NCBI RefSeq assembly: GCF_017591435.1
Contig: NC_059269.1
Location: 2,569,973-2,633,972 of the forward strand
Source of the DNA: Portunus trituberculatus
Lineage: Eukaryota > Arthropoda > Malacostraca > Decapoda > Portunidae
Direction: 5' to 3'
Length of the DNA: 64,000 bases
Part shown: positions 21,890 to 35,667 of the stretch, in pieces
How positions within the stretch are numbered: the stretch's first letter is position 1
Layout: each line of letters starts with the position of its first letter
The notes under the pieces: model-generated
Seen by the model: the letters and a program-made list of their open reading frames with translations, nothing else
Told to the model about the DNA's origin: nothing
Database searches by the model: none
Position numbers and translations under genes: made by a program

Positions 21890-21944
21890 CTAGTTTATTA
21901 CAGGTTGATTCAGCACAGTGGGTGCCAAGATGAGGCAACTCCAT
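21890..21944 (-). CDS. ZFAND2: ZFAND2-type AN1 zinc-finger protein, first coding exon
   Basis: The minus-strand reading from ATG at 21944 gives MELPHLGTHCAESTCNKL and then a G followed by GTAAGTAAC, a textbook 5' splice site. This corresponds to the conserved start of ZFAND2A/ZFAND2B (MEFPDLGKHCSEKTCKQL-D), where the next residue is Asp; the split codon G|A.. fits an Asp exactly. The Cys pair is the beginning of the first AN1 zinc finger. Family members are cytosolic or ER-associated proteasome-linked factors induced by proteotoxic stress. Only this 55-nt coding part is visible; later exons must lie to the left but were not found in 1-21889. Confidence rests on an 18-residue match plus the splice phase. 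Confidence 0.72.
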
Positions 21945-22974
<1,030 letters not shown>

Positions 22975-23067
22975 ATGACGCACCAAGACAATGACAAGCA
23001 CGTTACTGTAGTGAGAAATGCAACTGACTTACAGCGACTGAAATTAGAAAAATTAATGAAAAATCCA
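22975..23067 (+). CDS. PRKRIP1: PRKRIP1 (PKR-interacting protein 1), first coding exon
   Basis: The exon encodes 31 residues starting MTHQDNDKHV and ending with LQRLKLEKLMKNP, which matches the conserved PRKRIP1 N-terminal motif (KLKLERLMKNP in vertebrates). It ends CCA|GTAGGT, a good donor, at codon phase 0. The Met at 22975 was chosen because the open frame upstream (from 22837) lacks similarity. PRKRIP1 is a small nuclear/nucleolar protein that binds double-stranded RNA and PKR and is a component of the catalytically active spliceosome. The exon continues in phase with 47521-47700. Its divergent neighbour is the ZFAND2-like gene. Confidence 0.85.
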
Positions 23068-24357
23068 GTAGGTACATTGTACTGATGTATTGGTCAGTTA
23101 ACTGTATCACACAACCATATTATTGTGGGTAACCGGATTTGTGAACATCTATACGTCTTGTGATTTATACAACGAAGTTCATATTGTTTTTCTATTTAAG
23201 TTTCAACAACGTACTTTGTAATTTAGGTCTTTCCTTGATACCTCCTCAGGTTCAGCCTCAGCATCTTGGTATGGGAAATAAAGATTTTGGTTAGGGATCA
23301 TCTCTTGAGCAAGGATTGACGTTGCTAATTCATCAGTTTATTTTGTAGCTTTATTGAATGGGAAGGATATGAAAAGTCATGTTGACATTGGGGGTATTCT
23401 GGGTGATAGGTACGTCTGCCCACCACCATCCCTCCACAACCCCATGGGAGCTTATGGGGAGTCGAAAGTTTAGTAAAGTGATGAAAACCTGTGAAATATG
23501 TATGGTTGAAAGTATAAGGAAATTCCTTAATATTTCAAGTTGGTAAAGGTTCAGTATGACTCCGGCTCCTTAATTTTCTTTTTTTCCTATATAAAAAAAA
23601 AAAAATTATACATATTACATAAAATACGGTAAAAATGTAGTATAACTCCTTAATTTTTGTCTATTTTCTTCCAAACCCTTACTAAATCGTTTGTATACAT
23701 ATAATACATTTGCAAAAAGTGGCAAATGTTAGGTTAGTTTAGATTATGGTAGGTTAGGTTAGGTAAGGAGGAAGAGGCAGTAGACACCTTAAGTCCCCTT
23801 GTAATTATTTTCTATTCAATTCATTTTCTATTGTTTGGGGACCACTACCTCAGTGGACCTTTTTTTTAATCACAGTTTTAGTTGCCTTTGTCTGGCCTTC
23901 CTTGTGAAATTGAAAAAAAAAAATGTGTTGCCTTAGGGCATCAGTGTATTAAAATTTATAGTAACCACCCTAAACACATGCTTTACCAAGCCAAACTTAA
24001 TTTAACTTAACCTTCAATCCTTTTCCTAATGTATTATATACTAAGGGTTTTGTGAAAATATGGAAGTAAATACATGAAAATTAAGGCAACAGTGTTATAC
24101 TTTACCTTTGATTTATGGTGAAATGATGGCTCCTCCCCACCCATCCCCCCAATCAAAGGTGGTCGGTAATAGGAAATGGTACTTTGTTCTATAGAAAAAC
24201 ATGGAATTTAAGAGGAAAGTAAGAGAGATAAAGTTTACTTTACTAAATACAAACTAGCTACATATAATCTTAACCCATTAGTGGCCATTTCATTGATCTC
24301 GCTTGAATTTTTTCATGAAATTTGGCCTGTGTCAATGAGAACCTTGCTTCCCACAAC

Positions 24358-24358
24358 C

Positions 24359-24432
<74 letters not shown>

Positions 24433-24535
24433 GAATTTACATTTCATGCAAATATATTTCTATCAGAGATCTATATTTACTTATAAATTACTAAGATTTG
24501 AGAAAAGAATCTTGCCTGTCAGTCAGTCAAGCTGC

Positions 24536-24629
<94 letters not shown>

Positions 24630-24732
24630 TAGAATTTACATTTCATGCAAATATATTTCTATCTGAGATCTATATTTACTTATAAATTACTAAGATTTGA
24701 GAAAAGAATCTTGCCTGTCAGTCAGTCAAGCT

Positions 24733-24806
<74 letters not shown>
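24358..24806. repeat. Composite repeat: three (CT)n tracts with a duplicated 115-bp spacer
   Basis: (CT)n tracts at about 24361-24427, 24539-24625 and 24735-24807 are separated by two nearly identical spacers (ATAGAATTTACATTTCATGC onward, at 24430 and 24630). It is a higher-order tandem repeat with a unit of about 200 bp. Confidence 0.95.
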
Positions 24807-24809
<3 letters not shown>

Positions 24810-25269
24810 CTGGTTGGTAGTGGGAGAGGAAGTGACGCATGGATTAACACGGTCACTTTGACCTGTGACCTCACTTAGTCATCCAAAGGAATGTGACAAC
24901 GCTCGGAGAAAACGCTGTCAAGTAGTGTTGTGTTTGCAAAAACAATGCAAAACATATCAAAAAGTAAACACAAATTACTCTAACTTGCCTTTTTAGAGCA
25001 TCACAATGTATATGTACTACAACACCATTCAGTTAATAAGTATTAAGTACCTGACTTGAGGTGCTTATTGGTACATGTGTGACAACGCCGTAGGCCAGGA
25101 AATCCCCGAAAAAGCCAACACCTAAACAATATTCATAAGATTGTCAGACCATAGGTAGTCTACATTGCCTATGTAGGTGTTGTAGACCTTGATGGTGTTT
25201 AGCTAGTCCACTTCTGTCTTTTCCTCTCTTGTGATGAATACCTGAGCAGAAAAAGAATGTGTAAATTTG

Positions 25270-25271
<2 letters not shown>
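24807..25271. other. Unique intronic sequence
   Basis: No gene, repeat family or RNA was recognised between the (CT)n composite and the following (TA)n tract. Confidence 0.5.

Positions 25272-25340
<69 letters not shown>
25272..25340. repeat. (TA)n microsatellite
   Basis: About 34 TA units directly abutting the left end of the mariner-like element. Confidence 0.95.
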
Positions 25341-25345
<5 letters not shown>

Positions 25346-26093
25346 AGACAAAAGTATGCGACCACGTAGGTACGTGGTTGCTTATTTATGGCAAAAAAAT
25401 TATAGTGTTTATGAGTGTGAAGTAAAATTAGGCCTCTGGCAGTAGGGTGAGCTTTTCTGTGCTGTCCTGTTCTGGGACAAGCCTCTGGATTTGCATGACT
25501 TGGATAGTTAGTAGGGCTTTATTTACCACACTATGTCAAAATATTAGGATTTAATGACTGACACATTTGTTCAGATGATTTGTCTAAAGAATGGAGGCCA
25601 TACAATTACCGAAATTTGCAATTTTACTGGCATGGGGTAAACGAATGTGAAGTACATATGGAAATTTTGTGCAGGAGGAAATTATTAAATACCACAGAAG
25701 AAACTTCGTTGTGGCAGACCCCATAAAATTTCAAATCATGCTACAAACATGGTGTATTTGTAACTGCTGACTCTATTGTTCATTTCAGAATGTTTGTAGC
25801 CAATCATCTGAGTAATTGTCTGTCATTAAATTTTTAGATTTTAACATTGTGTGGCAAATAAAGCACTACTAACTACCCAAGTCATGTAAATCCAGAAGCC
25901 TTTCCTGGAAAAGGACAGCACAGAAAAGCTTACTCTACTACTGCCAGAGGCAGACTGAGAGTTGACTTTGTGTTTGGCCTTGAGTGGGAAGGATTCTACG
26001 TTATCAGAGAATGGTCATAAATTTTTCTCTAATTTTACTTCACACTCATAAATACCACTCATTTTTTGTCATAAATACTTTTGTCTAGTACTG
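25341..26093. mobile_element. Tc1/mariner-like element with long inverted repeats
   Basis: The left end (GTACTAGACAAAAGTATG) and the reverse complement of the right end (CAGTACTAGACAAAAGTATT) match. The match extends inward in imperfect form for about 190 bp on each side, sharing GAGTGTGAAGTAAAATTAG and CTGGCAGTAG. The middle (about 25570-25735) resembles the N-terminal helix-turn-helix part of a Tc1-type transposase (GGHTITEICNFTGMG, then a CGRPHKI-like motif), but the frame is broken. It is inserted between (TA)n and (AT)n tracts, consistent with TA targeting. Confidence 0.75.
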
Positions 26094-26094
26094 C

Positions 26095-26095
<1 letters not shown>

Positions 26096-26167
<72 letters not shown>

Positions 26168-26198
26168 CATACATACATACATACATACATACATACAG
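26096..26198. repeat. (AT)n plus (ACAT)n microsatellite
   Basis: About 33 AT units followed by about nine ACAT units. Confidence 0.95.
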
Positions 26199-26959
26199 TG
26201 GTACTTTGAGATATTAAGTTTAGTTTGTTTCGTGACAGAGCTCATATCTCCAAAAGCTTGGGATTGTTGAGCAACTGGAGTGAACATATATAGCCACCCA
26301 CAGAAGACTAGGTGTTCTAATAATCACAGAAGAGTTCATTGACTATCCTTTACATATTTTTCATCAGATAAATAAGGTTTTTAGTAGGAGAGAGAGAGAG
26401 AGAGAGAGGCAGGCAGGCAGGCAGGCACATAGGGGTTTGTTTACATTGTTCTCCCCCTCTCCATGATAATTGTTGGTGGAGGAGGTAGGAGAAATTTATT
26501 TTGCCTTTTCAGTTATGTACAAATGCATGTTTTATCAATGCATGAAAATATATGAAATAACAGTAAAAGTTTATTTAGTGTTCTTGTCTTGGAGACAGAC
26601 ATCTTCAGCTAATGGTGGTAAAGGGTGAAGGAGGAGGGAGGAAGGAAAGGATGCAGGCACCATTCACACATAAACATTAAATATAGATTAAAACTGCACA
26701 TCCTTTAGACAATAAAAGGTCAGTAACTAGTGCGAAAATGTTGAAAGCACAATCACATTGTATGAGATCCATGGGAAATATGTAGATAATAGTTTAGCCG
26801 AGGCTGGACTGATGTGTTGAGCTGCCAACTATAGCGGCAACATCCTCAAGTATGACTCGTATTTCAAAATTTTGCTCGTACCTCAAAATAAGAAATTGAT
26901 CAAATCATAGCTCATATGTCAAAAAGCTTGTATCTCAGGCAGCTCATATCTCATGGTGC

Positions 26960-26960
<1 letters not shown>
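26199..26960. other. Unique intronic sequence with short (AG)n and (GCAG)n tracts
   Basis: 26388-26424 is (AG)n then (GCAG)n. The phrases on either side (TCATATCTC, CTCATATGTC, GCTCGTACCTC) recur at 26250 and 26860-26960, hinting at the two ends of another short DNA element with the microsatellites at its tips. No coding frame. Confidence 0.4.
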
Positions 26961-26961
<1 letters not shown>

Positions 26962-27040
<79 letters not shown>

Positions 27041-27043
27041 CAT

Positions 27044-27074
<31 letters not shown>
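26962..27074. repeat. (AT)n and (AG)n microsatellites
   Basis: AT units run to about 27040, followed by AG units to 27074. Confidence 0.95.
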
Positions 27075-27127
27075 ATTTATTTACCTAGTTGTACATTATA
27101 GGATTCAAGCAGAGCTTACCTGTATGT

Positions 27128-27835
27128 ATGTATTTACCTAGTTGTAGTTTTACAGGGCCTGGGCTTTATGCTCGTGTGGCCCTGTCTCCATATCTACACT
27201 TATCCAATTTTTCTTTAAAACTATGCACACTCGTTGCTGACACCACTTCTTCACTCAAACTCTTCCACGTCTCAACACATCTTTGTGGGAAACTATTTTT
27301 TAACATCTCTCAGACATCTTTCCTTTCTCAGCTTTTTACTATGCAATCTTGTGCTTCGAATGTCATATTCTTCTCTCAAGATCAGTTCCTCATTATCCAC
27401 TTGGTCCATTTCGTTGATCAATTTATAAACTCAGTAAATTAGTTACACACGACTGTCTTTTTTAAAACCAAATTGGCTATTTGATATTAATTTGTTGCCT
27501 TCAAGGAACTCGATCCATTGTTTCTTTATTATTCTTTCACACATCTTGCATATTACACTAGTTAGTGATACCTTCCTTCTTCCTTCCTTCCGCTCTTATA
27601 TATGGGAACCACCTCAGCTCTTTTCCATTCTACTTGTACTGTTCCATTTTCTATTGAGCATTTTATAATGTTGTATATAGGACTTGCTAGTTCTTCCCTA
27701 CATTCTTTCAGTATTCTGCCTGAGACTTCATCTGGTCCCATTGCCTTCCCTTCATCAAATTCCTTCATTAACTCTTTTATTTCAAGCTTGGTTACTTTAA
27801 CCTCTTTCATATAGACGGTGTCTCTATTACCCCGT
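27128..27835 (-). mobile_element. LINE family A copy, internally deleted
   Basis: The 3' end (TTTACCTAGTTGTAG, then CAGGGCCTGGGC) starts at about 27130, next to a (TATG)n tract. The C-terminal part reaches about 27436, where it jumps to the RT finger region (27436-27858 frame: GKAMGPDEVSGRILKEC, then VEWKRAEVVPIYKSG). The catalytic FADD region is missing. The 5' end stops at a (GT)n tract at about 27836. Confidence 0.8.
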
Positions 27836-27861
27836 GGTGTGTGTGTGTGCACATGCACATA

Positions 27862-30735
27862 AACCTAGTTGTGTTTTAGAGATAGAGAGCTATACTCATG
27901 CTGTCCTGTCTCCATACCTATAGTCATCCAATTTAGTCGTAAGTCATGAATATTTCTTGCTTGAACTGATGTCTTATCCAATTTGTTCCATATTTCTATG
28001 CTTTCTTAATGTCTCATGTACATGCAGTCTTTTTCAATTTCATGCTCTGTCCCTTTGTATTTCGTGAGTCCCACACCAAAAGATCTTTTTCAACTGTGCC
28101 CATCCCTTCCACACTCTGTATATAGCAAATAGATCTCTTTCTTTTCTGTGCTGCAGTGTTGGAAGTTTTAATATCTTTAATCTATCCTCATACATTAGAT
28201 CTCTTAAACTTTGAACCATTTTGTTTGCAATTCTTTGAATCCTTTCTATCTTCCTTAGCTATATCTATCTTATTATGTGGGGACCATTTAAGTGCAGCAT
28301 ATTTTGATTTAGGGTGAATCATATTCTACTAGTTTTTTCATCATTTCTTCATCTTTTATAGTTAAATGCCCATTTATTTTTTCTTAATAACTCATATGTC
28401 TCCCCGACTATGTTATTGATGTGTTTTTCTGGTGATAAATTTTCATTTTTTTGTAGTACTCAGGTCTTTCCTTCTTTTTGTTTTCTGAATTTCTACCCTC
28501 CCATAGTGTAAGATCTCTTGTCTTCTTTTGTTTTTCCTTAGTTCCATCACTGCACTTTCTTGCATTGAATTCCATTTCTCATTTTTTGCTCCACTTGTGT
28601 ATCTTATTCAAGTCTTTCTGTAGCATTTCACAATCCATGTTATTCTCCACTCGTCTCAGTAACTTTGCGTCATCTGCAAATAAGCTTATATAACTGTCCA
28701 CCCCCATCAACCATATCATTGATATACACTATGAACATTACAGGGGCCAGAACCATTCCCTGTGGAACTTCACTTATAACTCTGCACCATTTTGATTTTA
28801 CACCTTTTATCACTTATCATTTTTCTGTCCTTTAAGAAGCCTGTTATCCGATCCAGTGCTTTTCCCTGTAAACCACCAGTAATTTTAGTTTCCCATAGCA
28901 ATCTTTGATGTGGTACTTTATCAAGAGTTTTTTTCTAGATACAGGTAGACACAGAGTGCCCATCCGTCCCTCTCCTGAATTATATTTATTGCCCACTGTA
29001 GAAACTCAATAACCTAGTGACACAAGATCTTCCACTTCTGAAGCCAAATTGTCTTCCAGTTATTATTTGTGAGTCTTCTAGCTTTTGCATCCATCTGTCT
29101 TTGACTATTTTTTCAACTATTTTTGCAACCACACTTGTTAGGGACACTGGTTTGTAGTTCAATGGTTCTTCTTTGTTACTTCCCTTAAAAATTGGTACAA
29201 TGTTTACCCTTTTCCAGAGTAGAGGGACTTTTCTTCTTTACAAGAACATGCTATGATGGTATGTGGTATCTCTGCCAGCTGGTCATGACATTCCCTCAAT
29301 ATCCAATTTGACACCCCATTCGGACCTTGAGCCTTATTTACATCTAAGGTTTTCATAATCTTCCTGATTTCCCTGACTTCTACTTGGATCTTTCTTGTTT
29401 CCTTGTCTCTGTGACCTGTTTGTGTCCCTTCAAACTTGTTTTCTTTGGTGAATACTAATTGAATTAATTAATTATTTGTGTCTGGCGATTTTGCATCCTC
29501 ATGTGTGACATTATCAACTTTTAATCTATCTATTGTTTGCTTTTTTTTTCTTTCACCTTATTAAAAAGAGTTTTGGCTCATTTTTGCATTTGTCAGCTAT
29601 GTCTTTCTCATAGTTCCTTTGTTCCTCTCTTAGTGTTTGAACATATTTGATATCTTATTACCTTAAATTCTTCCCAATTATTAAGTCCTCCTCTTTTTTC
29701 TCCATCTATTCCATGCTGCTTCCTAATGCTTGCTAATTTAATCTTATGCTATAACAGTGTCCCTTTCTCTCCCCCTCACTGATTCTGATTTTGGGAACAT
29801 ATTTTTTAATCCCTTCATTATAAATATTCATAGATATGTCCCACTTCCCTTGTACTTTATTTGCTGTATATACTAGTTGATTGCATTCAGCTTCTGTGAA
29901 GTATTCCCTTAACTTTGCGAAGTCTGCCTTCCCATAATTATATCTTCCATTTTTGTAAAGTTTGTTCCTATTTACTGGTGAGTCGCTGTGTAGGCAGAAC
30001 TCAGTTAACAGATGGTCACTTTTTCCTAGAAAGCATTGATAATTTATTTCTTCAATGATGTCAATCTCTTTGTAAACAATAGGTTGAACCTTGATGCCTC
30101 CCAATTCCTCTAACTCTTGTAGTTTCCCTAATCCACTGTGTCATAGTGTTAATCATTATTAGGTTTAGTAGTGTATATCTGCACAACTCTTCTCCTTGTG
30201 TGGTCCAGTTTTCCCAGCATACCTCTTTGCAGTTGCAGTCACTCATAAGTGTTACATTCCTGCTTTCTTGCAACATTTTTTTAAAACAATTACCAATATC
30301 TCTAAACATTCCTTTACAGTCTTCTTGATTCCATGCATTAGTTTTTGATGGTACATATGCTACTGCAACATCTCTTTTTCCCTTTCCTTTTATCTCAGTT
30401 TTGATTACCTCTGCCATACCTTCTCCCATCTCTGCATTTTCTACTGCTATATTCTTCTTGGTCAGTAACATCACTCCTCCTTCCTTACTATTCCTAGATC
30501 TTAATCACACATAATGATTTCTATCACCAATATTTATATTTTCTGCTGGCTCATTTACATTAGTTTCTGTTATGCCCATGATGTCTGGCTGCTTTATCAT
30601 GATGTCATTAGTAACTTCCTGTAACATTGATTTTATACCATATATGTTTGTGTATGCTACTGACCATTTCCTGTTTCTACTTACATTACTGACTCCTATT
30701 CTTTCCTTGTCAGATACCACTTCCTCATCCTCTAG
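27862..30735 (-). mobile_element. LINE family B-like copy
   Basis: It starts at a (GT)n/(CA) junction (27836-27861) and covers the 3' UTR, RT and endonuclease. Endonuclease pieces are open at 30505-30720 (PDIMGITETNVNE, catalytic Glu), 30061-30474 (VAVAYVPSKTNAW, then VTLMSDCNCKEVCWENW, a degenerate VGDFN block) and 29733-30104 (LGKSDHLLTEF). The RT region (28450-29450) has several frameshifts. The 5' end is truncated at the next (GT)n at 30738. Confidence 0.8.
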
Positions 30736-30743
30736 TGTTCGTG

Positions 30744-33700
30744 TGTGTGTATTTACCTAGTTGTATTGTACAGGGTTTGAGTGGGGCTCATAGTGTCCTG
30801 TCTCCATGTCTCCATTTATCTAATTTTTCTTTAAAGTTATGCACACTATGTGCTGCAACAATTCCATTATCCAATATATTCCATTTTTCCACTGTTCTGT
30901 GTGGAAAACTGTATTTTCCAACATCCTTCACACACTGTCTCATCCTGATCTTCTTTTCATGTTCTCTTGTCCCTCCATCTTCTCCCGCCAACAGCACCAG
31001 GTCTTCTTAGTCTATCTTTTCAATATCATTTACTATCTTATATGTTGTTATTAGGCCCCCGCATTCTCTTCTATCTTATAAGGTTGGCAGTCCCATTTCC
31101 TTCAGTCATTCTTCATATGTTAGGTTCTTTAATTCCGGCATCATCTTTGTAGCAAATTTCTGTATCCTTTCCAGTTTTCTTATATCTTTTTTAGAACTCG
31201 GAGACCATACCACTGCTGCATATTCCAGCCTGGGGCGTATCATGCTTGTGATGATTTTTTTCATCATATCTTTATCCATGTAATGAAATGCCACTCTTAT
31301 ATTAGTCAACATCCGATATGATAGTCAAAATATCTTACTTATATGTTTATCAGGGCTCAATTTTCTTGTATGATCACTCCAAGATCTTTTCCTCTTTAGT
31401 CTTCGTTATTTGCTCCTCTCCCATCAGGTAGTTCCATACTGGTCTTCTCTTACTCTTTCCAGTTCCATTATGTGACATTTCTTGGCATTAAACTCCAATT
31501 TCCACTTCTTGCTCCATTCATAGATCTTATTTAAATCTTCCTTTAGCAGTATACAGTCCTCTTTGGTTTTGATAACTCTTAGCAACTTTGCATCATCAGC
31601 GAATAAATTCATATAGCTGTTTACCCCAATGTGAATGTCGTTAACATAAACTTGAAACATAATGGGGGCTAACGCTGACCCTTGTGGCACCCCGCTAGTT
31701 ACTTTACTCCAAGATGAGTATGTATCTGATCACAGTTCTTATTTCCCTATCCTTCAAATAATCTCTTGTCCATTTGAGCAAGGTTCCACGCAGTCCTCCT
31801 ATATACTCTAGTTTTCAAAGAAGTCTTCCATGCGAGACTTTATCAAAAGCCTTTTTAATGTCCAGGTATACTGTGTCCACCCATCCATCTCTGTCCTGCA
31901 ATAACTCTCGAGTAGAAGCTTAATAAGTTTGATACACATGACCGCCCTGTCCTAAACCCAAATTGTCTATTCGATATGACTTGCTCCTCTTCTAGAAATT
32001 AACCCATTTTCTTTGATAATTATTTCACATAACTTCCTTACAACACTTGTAAGTGACACTGGTCTGTAGTTTAGTGGTTCAGTTGCCTTTCCTCTTTTAA
32101 ATATCAGTATTACATTGGCTCTTTTCCACTCTAGTGAAACTTTCCCTTCATTTATTGAACTATTAATTATTTCCCAAATCAGATCCAGTAATTGCTCTTT
32201 ACATTCTTTTAACACCCAGCCTGATACACCATCTGGCCCCATTGCTTTTCTAACTTCCAACTTATCCAGTAATCTTCCAATAACCTCTTTGTGCACTGCA
32301 ATCTTGTGTAATCCTTGGCAATCCAGTGCCCTATTAGGTTCTGTGAAATCATCTGCAGTGAATACCATTTTGAAGCTCTCATTCATTATTTCACACATTT
32401 CCTTCTCTGTTTAGTATGTCTTCCCTTCTTTAATTATTTTTTTCAATTATTTCCTTATTCTTTGTTTTGCCATTTATAAACTTGTAAAAAAGTCTGGGTT
32501 CATCTTTGCTTTTATCTACTACATCTTTCTCAAACTTTCTTTCTTCCTTTCTCCTTACTCTAATATAATATTCATTTTTAGCATCTTTGTACTGCCGACT
32601 ATTATAGTCATTTCCCTGCTTTAAGAGTTTCTTCCACACTTTATCTTTTGCCCTTTTTTGCTTGTATGCATCTAGCATTGTACCAAGCACGTTTTATTTT
32701 TCTGAATTTTATTCAACTGTAACACCTCCTCACCTCATTGTCCAGCATTATCCATTACTTCCATCTCTCTCCAGTTTATTTTTTTTACAGTTAAAGTCTC
32801 CAACTAAGAGTATTCTTTTATCTCTTCTTATCATGTTATCCAGGCACTTTATCACCTCTCTTTGCATATCTTTATGCTCTTCTGATCCCCATGTATTAGT
32901 CTTTGGTGGAACATAATATGTAACTATATATTTTTTTTTCTTCAGATCATCTGTTCCAATTGTTACTCCCATTACTCCCACTTTGTCCTCACCATATTGC
33001 ACATCCTCCACACATATATTATCACAAACCATTATTAGCACTCCTCCCCCTTTATCCTTCCTGTCCCTCCTCCAGGTATTATATCCCTCCTCTTTAAAGT
33101 TGACATGGATATCTTTTTTTTTTAGTTTTGTTTCAAGATGCACATTACATGCAGCTTTTTCTCTTTCAAATAATCCCGAACTTCCAATATGCTTGATGAC
33201 AAACCATATATGTTAGTATGAATAACTTAATTTATTGCCTCCTCCACGACCCCCTCATTTTTCCTTAGGTACCACTCTTTTAGTCTCATATCCAGAACCC
33301 TCCAGTAAAAATTCTTCTTATCTATCTCTGTCCTTTTCTCCTTTTTTTTTCCTTAGCTTCACTTCTTAGCACTTTCTCCTTTTCCCTTTCCTCTAAGTTC
33401 ATATCTCTTTTTATCCATATTTCCTTGTGATCGACATCATCGGCCAGCTTCCCTTTTCTAACCATAATTTCCTCTACAGCCACTTAAGATCTCATTTTCA
33501 CCTTCATTGGTCTCGTACCCCCTTCACTGTACCTTCCCAGCATAATCACTTCCTTCACCTCCTGGTCAAATTCTTGTGTGCTGTCTTGTACTTGTTTGAT
33601 AACAGTTTTGGCCAATTCCTTTTCGTTACGTTCTCTCTTGAATTTATTTGGATTTTTCTTTTCCATCATTTCATAAATCATGAAGCTTTTTTTTTCTTGT

Positions 33701-33985
33701 CCACTGCATCCCGCACCAAATCTTCCTTTTCCTTGATAACTTTTATTACAGCAACTTTTGTGTTCTCCTGAATTTGTCTCCTTACCACTTCTGAAAATTT
33801 GACTTTTTCTTCTTCTTGCTCCTGTTTCCATTCATTTCTTAGTTCTTTCAACTTATTATCACCTAGACCACCTTCTGCCCTGTCTGTAATCCTGTCCTGC
33901 ACTTTAGCCTGCAAGCTCTCTAAAGAGCTTTCATAATTTTGGCATGTGGTTTTTAAAATGTCATTTTGCTTCCTTATTTCCAGTG
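30744..33985 (-). mobile_element. LINE family C, copy 2 (most complete of this family)
   Basis: 3' end at 30744 (TTTACCTAGTTGTATTGTAC). Frames show the C-terminus (31106-31312), the RT palm (31424-31690: MPQGSALAPIMFQVYVNDI and LFADDAKLL), RT fingers (31967-32398: KAMGPDGVSGWVLKEC), endonuclease (32748-33143: IVTYYVPPKTNTW and LLVGDFNCKK) and ORF1 (33484-33914). The 5' end stops inside ORF1 at the (GTGT) junction near 33985. It is the reference for the RT core lost from copy 1. Confidence 0.85.
33484..33960 (-). pseudogene. LINE family C ORF1 fragment
   Basis: Two overlapping frames (33678-33914 and 33484-33831) encode a charged coiled-coil segment (LRNEWKQEQEEEKVKFSEVV) followed by a segment with EKKNPNKFKRERNEKEL and GGTRPMKVKMRSQ. 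The layout resembles RRM-type LINE ORF1 proteins, which bind RNA, but the assignment is by appearance. The two frames overlap with a shift, and the N-terminus is truncated at the (GT)n junction. Confidence 0.6.
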
Positions 33986-34038
33986 TGTGTATTTACCTAG
34001 TTGTATTTACCTAGTTGTAGTTTTACAGGGCCTGGGCT

Positions 34039-35667
34039 TTATGCTTGTGTGGTCCCGTCTCCATATCTACACTTATCCAATTTTTCTTTAAAACTATGTA
34101 CACTCTTTGCTGACACCACTTCCTCACTAAAACTGTTCCAAGTCTCAACACATCTTTGCGGGAAACTAAATTTTTTAACATCTCTCAGACATCGTCCCTT
34201 CCTTAGTTTCTTATTATGCGATCTTGTGCTTCTAAAGTCATATTCTTCTCTCAAGATCAGTTTCTCATTATCCACTTCATCCATTCTGTTAATCAATTTA
34301 TAAACTTGTATCAGATCCCTCTCTCTTCTCTGCTCCAAGGTTGGTAGATCCATTGCCTTTAGTCTCTCCTCATATGCCATCCCTTTAAATTCTGGAACCA
34401 TTCTTGTAGCCATTTTTGTAGTCTCTCTAATTTTCTTATGTGTTTCTTTTTATGGGAGTCCACACAACTCCTGCATATTCCAATCTAGGTCTTATTTTAG
34501 TACTTATCAATTTCTTCATCATTTCCTTGTCCATATAGTGAAATGCTACTCCAATATTCCTTAGCAAATTATCGTCTCTCTGAAAATTCTATCAATATGG
34601 CTTACCGGTTGATTATTTTCTTCCATTGTCACTCCCAAGTCCTTTTCCTTTTTACTTTTCTAGTTCTCCATCTCCCATCTTATAGATTCCCACTGGTCGT
34701 CTTTCACTTTTCCCATTTCCATGACATGGCTTTTGTCCACATTGAATTCCATCTCCCATTTTTGCTCCATTTCCAGATCTTGTTTAAGTCTTCCTGTAGT
34801 ATTTCACAATCCTCTTTTGTTTAATGACTCTGCACAGTTTCGCATCGTCCGCAAACAGATTTATGTAGCTGTTCACTCCCTCTGGCATGTCATTTATATA
34901 TACGAGAAAAAGTATTGGTGCCAATACTGACCCCTGTGGCACTCCGCTGTCTACTGTTCTCCACTTGGACTTCATATCTTTAACTATCGTCCTTATTTCT
35001 CTCCCCCTTAAGTAATTCTTCATCCATCTCAATGTTCTTCCTTTTAAGCCATCCTTCTCATCTAACTTCCATAGTAATCTTTCATCTGGCACTTTATCAA
35101 AAGCCTTTTTTAGATCTAAATAAATACAGTCAACCCATTCCTCTCTCTCTCTTGTACTTTATCAACTATTCTAGAGTAGAAACTCAATAAATTTGTCACA
35201 CATGACCGACCTTTTCTAAAACCAAATTGGCTATTTGATAATATTTTGTTGTCTTCAAGAAACTCAATCTATTGCTTCTTTATTACTTTTTCACACATCT
35301 TGCATATTACACTAGTTAGTGATACCGGTCTGTAACTTAAAGGTTCTTCCTTCCTTCTGCTCTTATATATGGGAACCACCTCAGCTCTTTTCCACTCCAC
35401 TGGCACTGTTCCATTTTCTATTGAGCATTTTATGATGTTGTATATTGGACTTGCTAGTTCTTCCCTACATTCTTTCAGTATTCTGCCTGAGACTTCATCC
35501 GGTCCCATTGCCTTTTCCTCATCTAGTTCTGTCATCAACTTTTTTATTTCAAGCTTGGTTACTTTAATCTCTTTCATATAGACAGTCTCTCTATTACTCT
35601 GTGGTCTTTCAAATTTGGATTCCTTAGTAAAGACCTCATGAAATTTACTATTTAACAGTTCTGCCAT
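34039..35667 (-). pseudogene. LINE family A reverse transcriptase
   Basis: Frames: 35269-35667 (KAMGPDEVSGRILKEC and LSYRPVSLTSVICKMCE, the finger motifs), 34784-35092 (DSGVPQGSVLAPILFLVYIN and NLFADDAKLCRV, the catalytic palm), and 34039-34413 (MAYEERLKAMDLPTLEQRRE and CVETWNSFSEEVV, the C-terminal domain). The core residues are intact, but at least three frameshifts separate the pieces. This sequence is the template by which the other family A fragments were recognised. Confidence 0.85.

Noticed and set aside
24361..24807. CRISPR-like alternation of repeats and spacers
   Set aside because: The repeats are simple CT microsatellites and the spacers are identical to each other, so it is a higher-order tandem repeat in a eukaryotic intron.
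27089..27442. Plus-strand ORFs such as SFTGPGLYARVALSPYLHLS, repeated at 34001, 38156, 44353 and 44900
   Set aside because: They are antisense to the LINE family A 3' end and recur only because the LINE is repeated; no independent gene signature.
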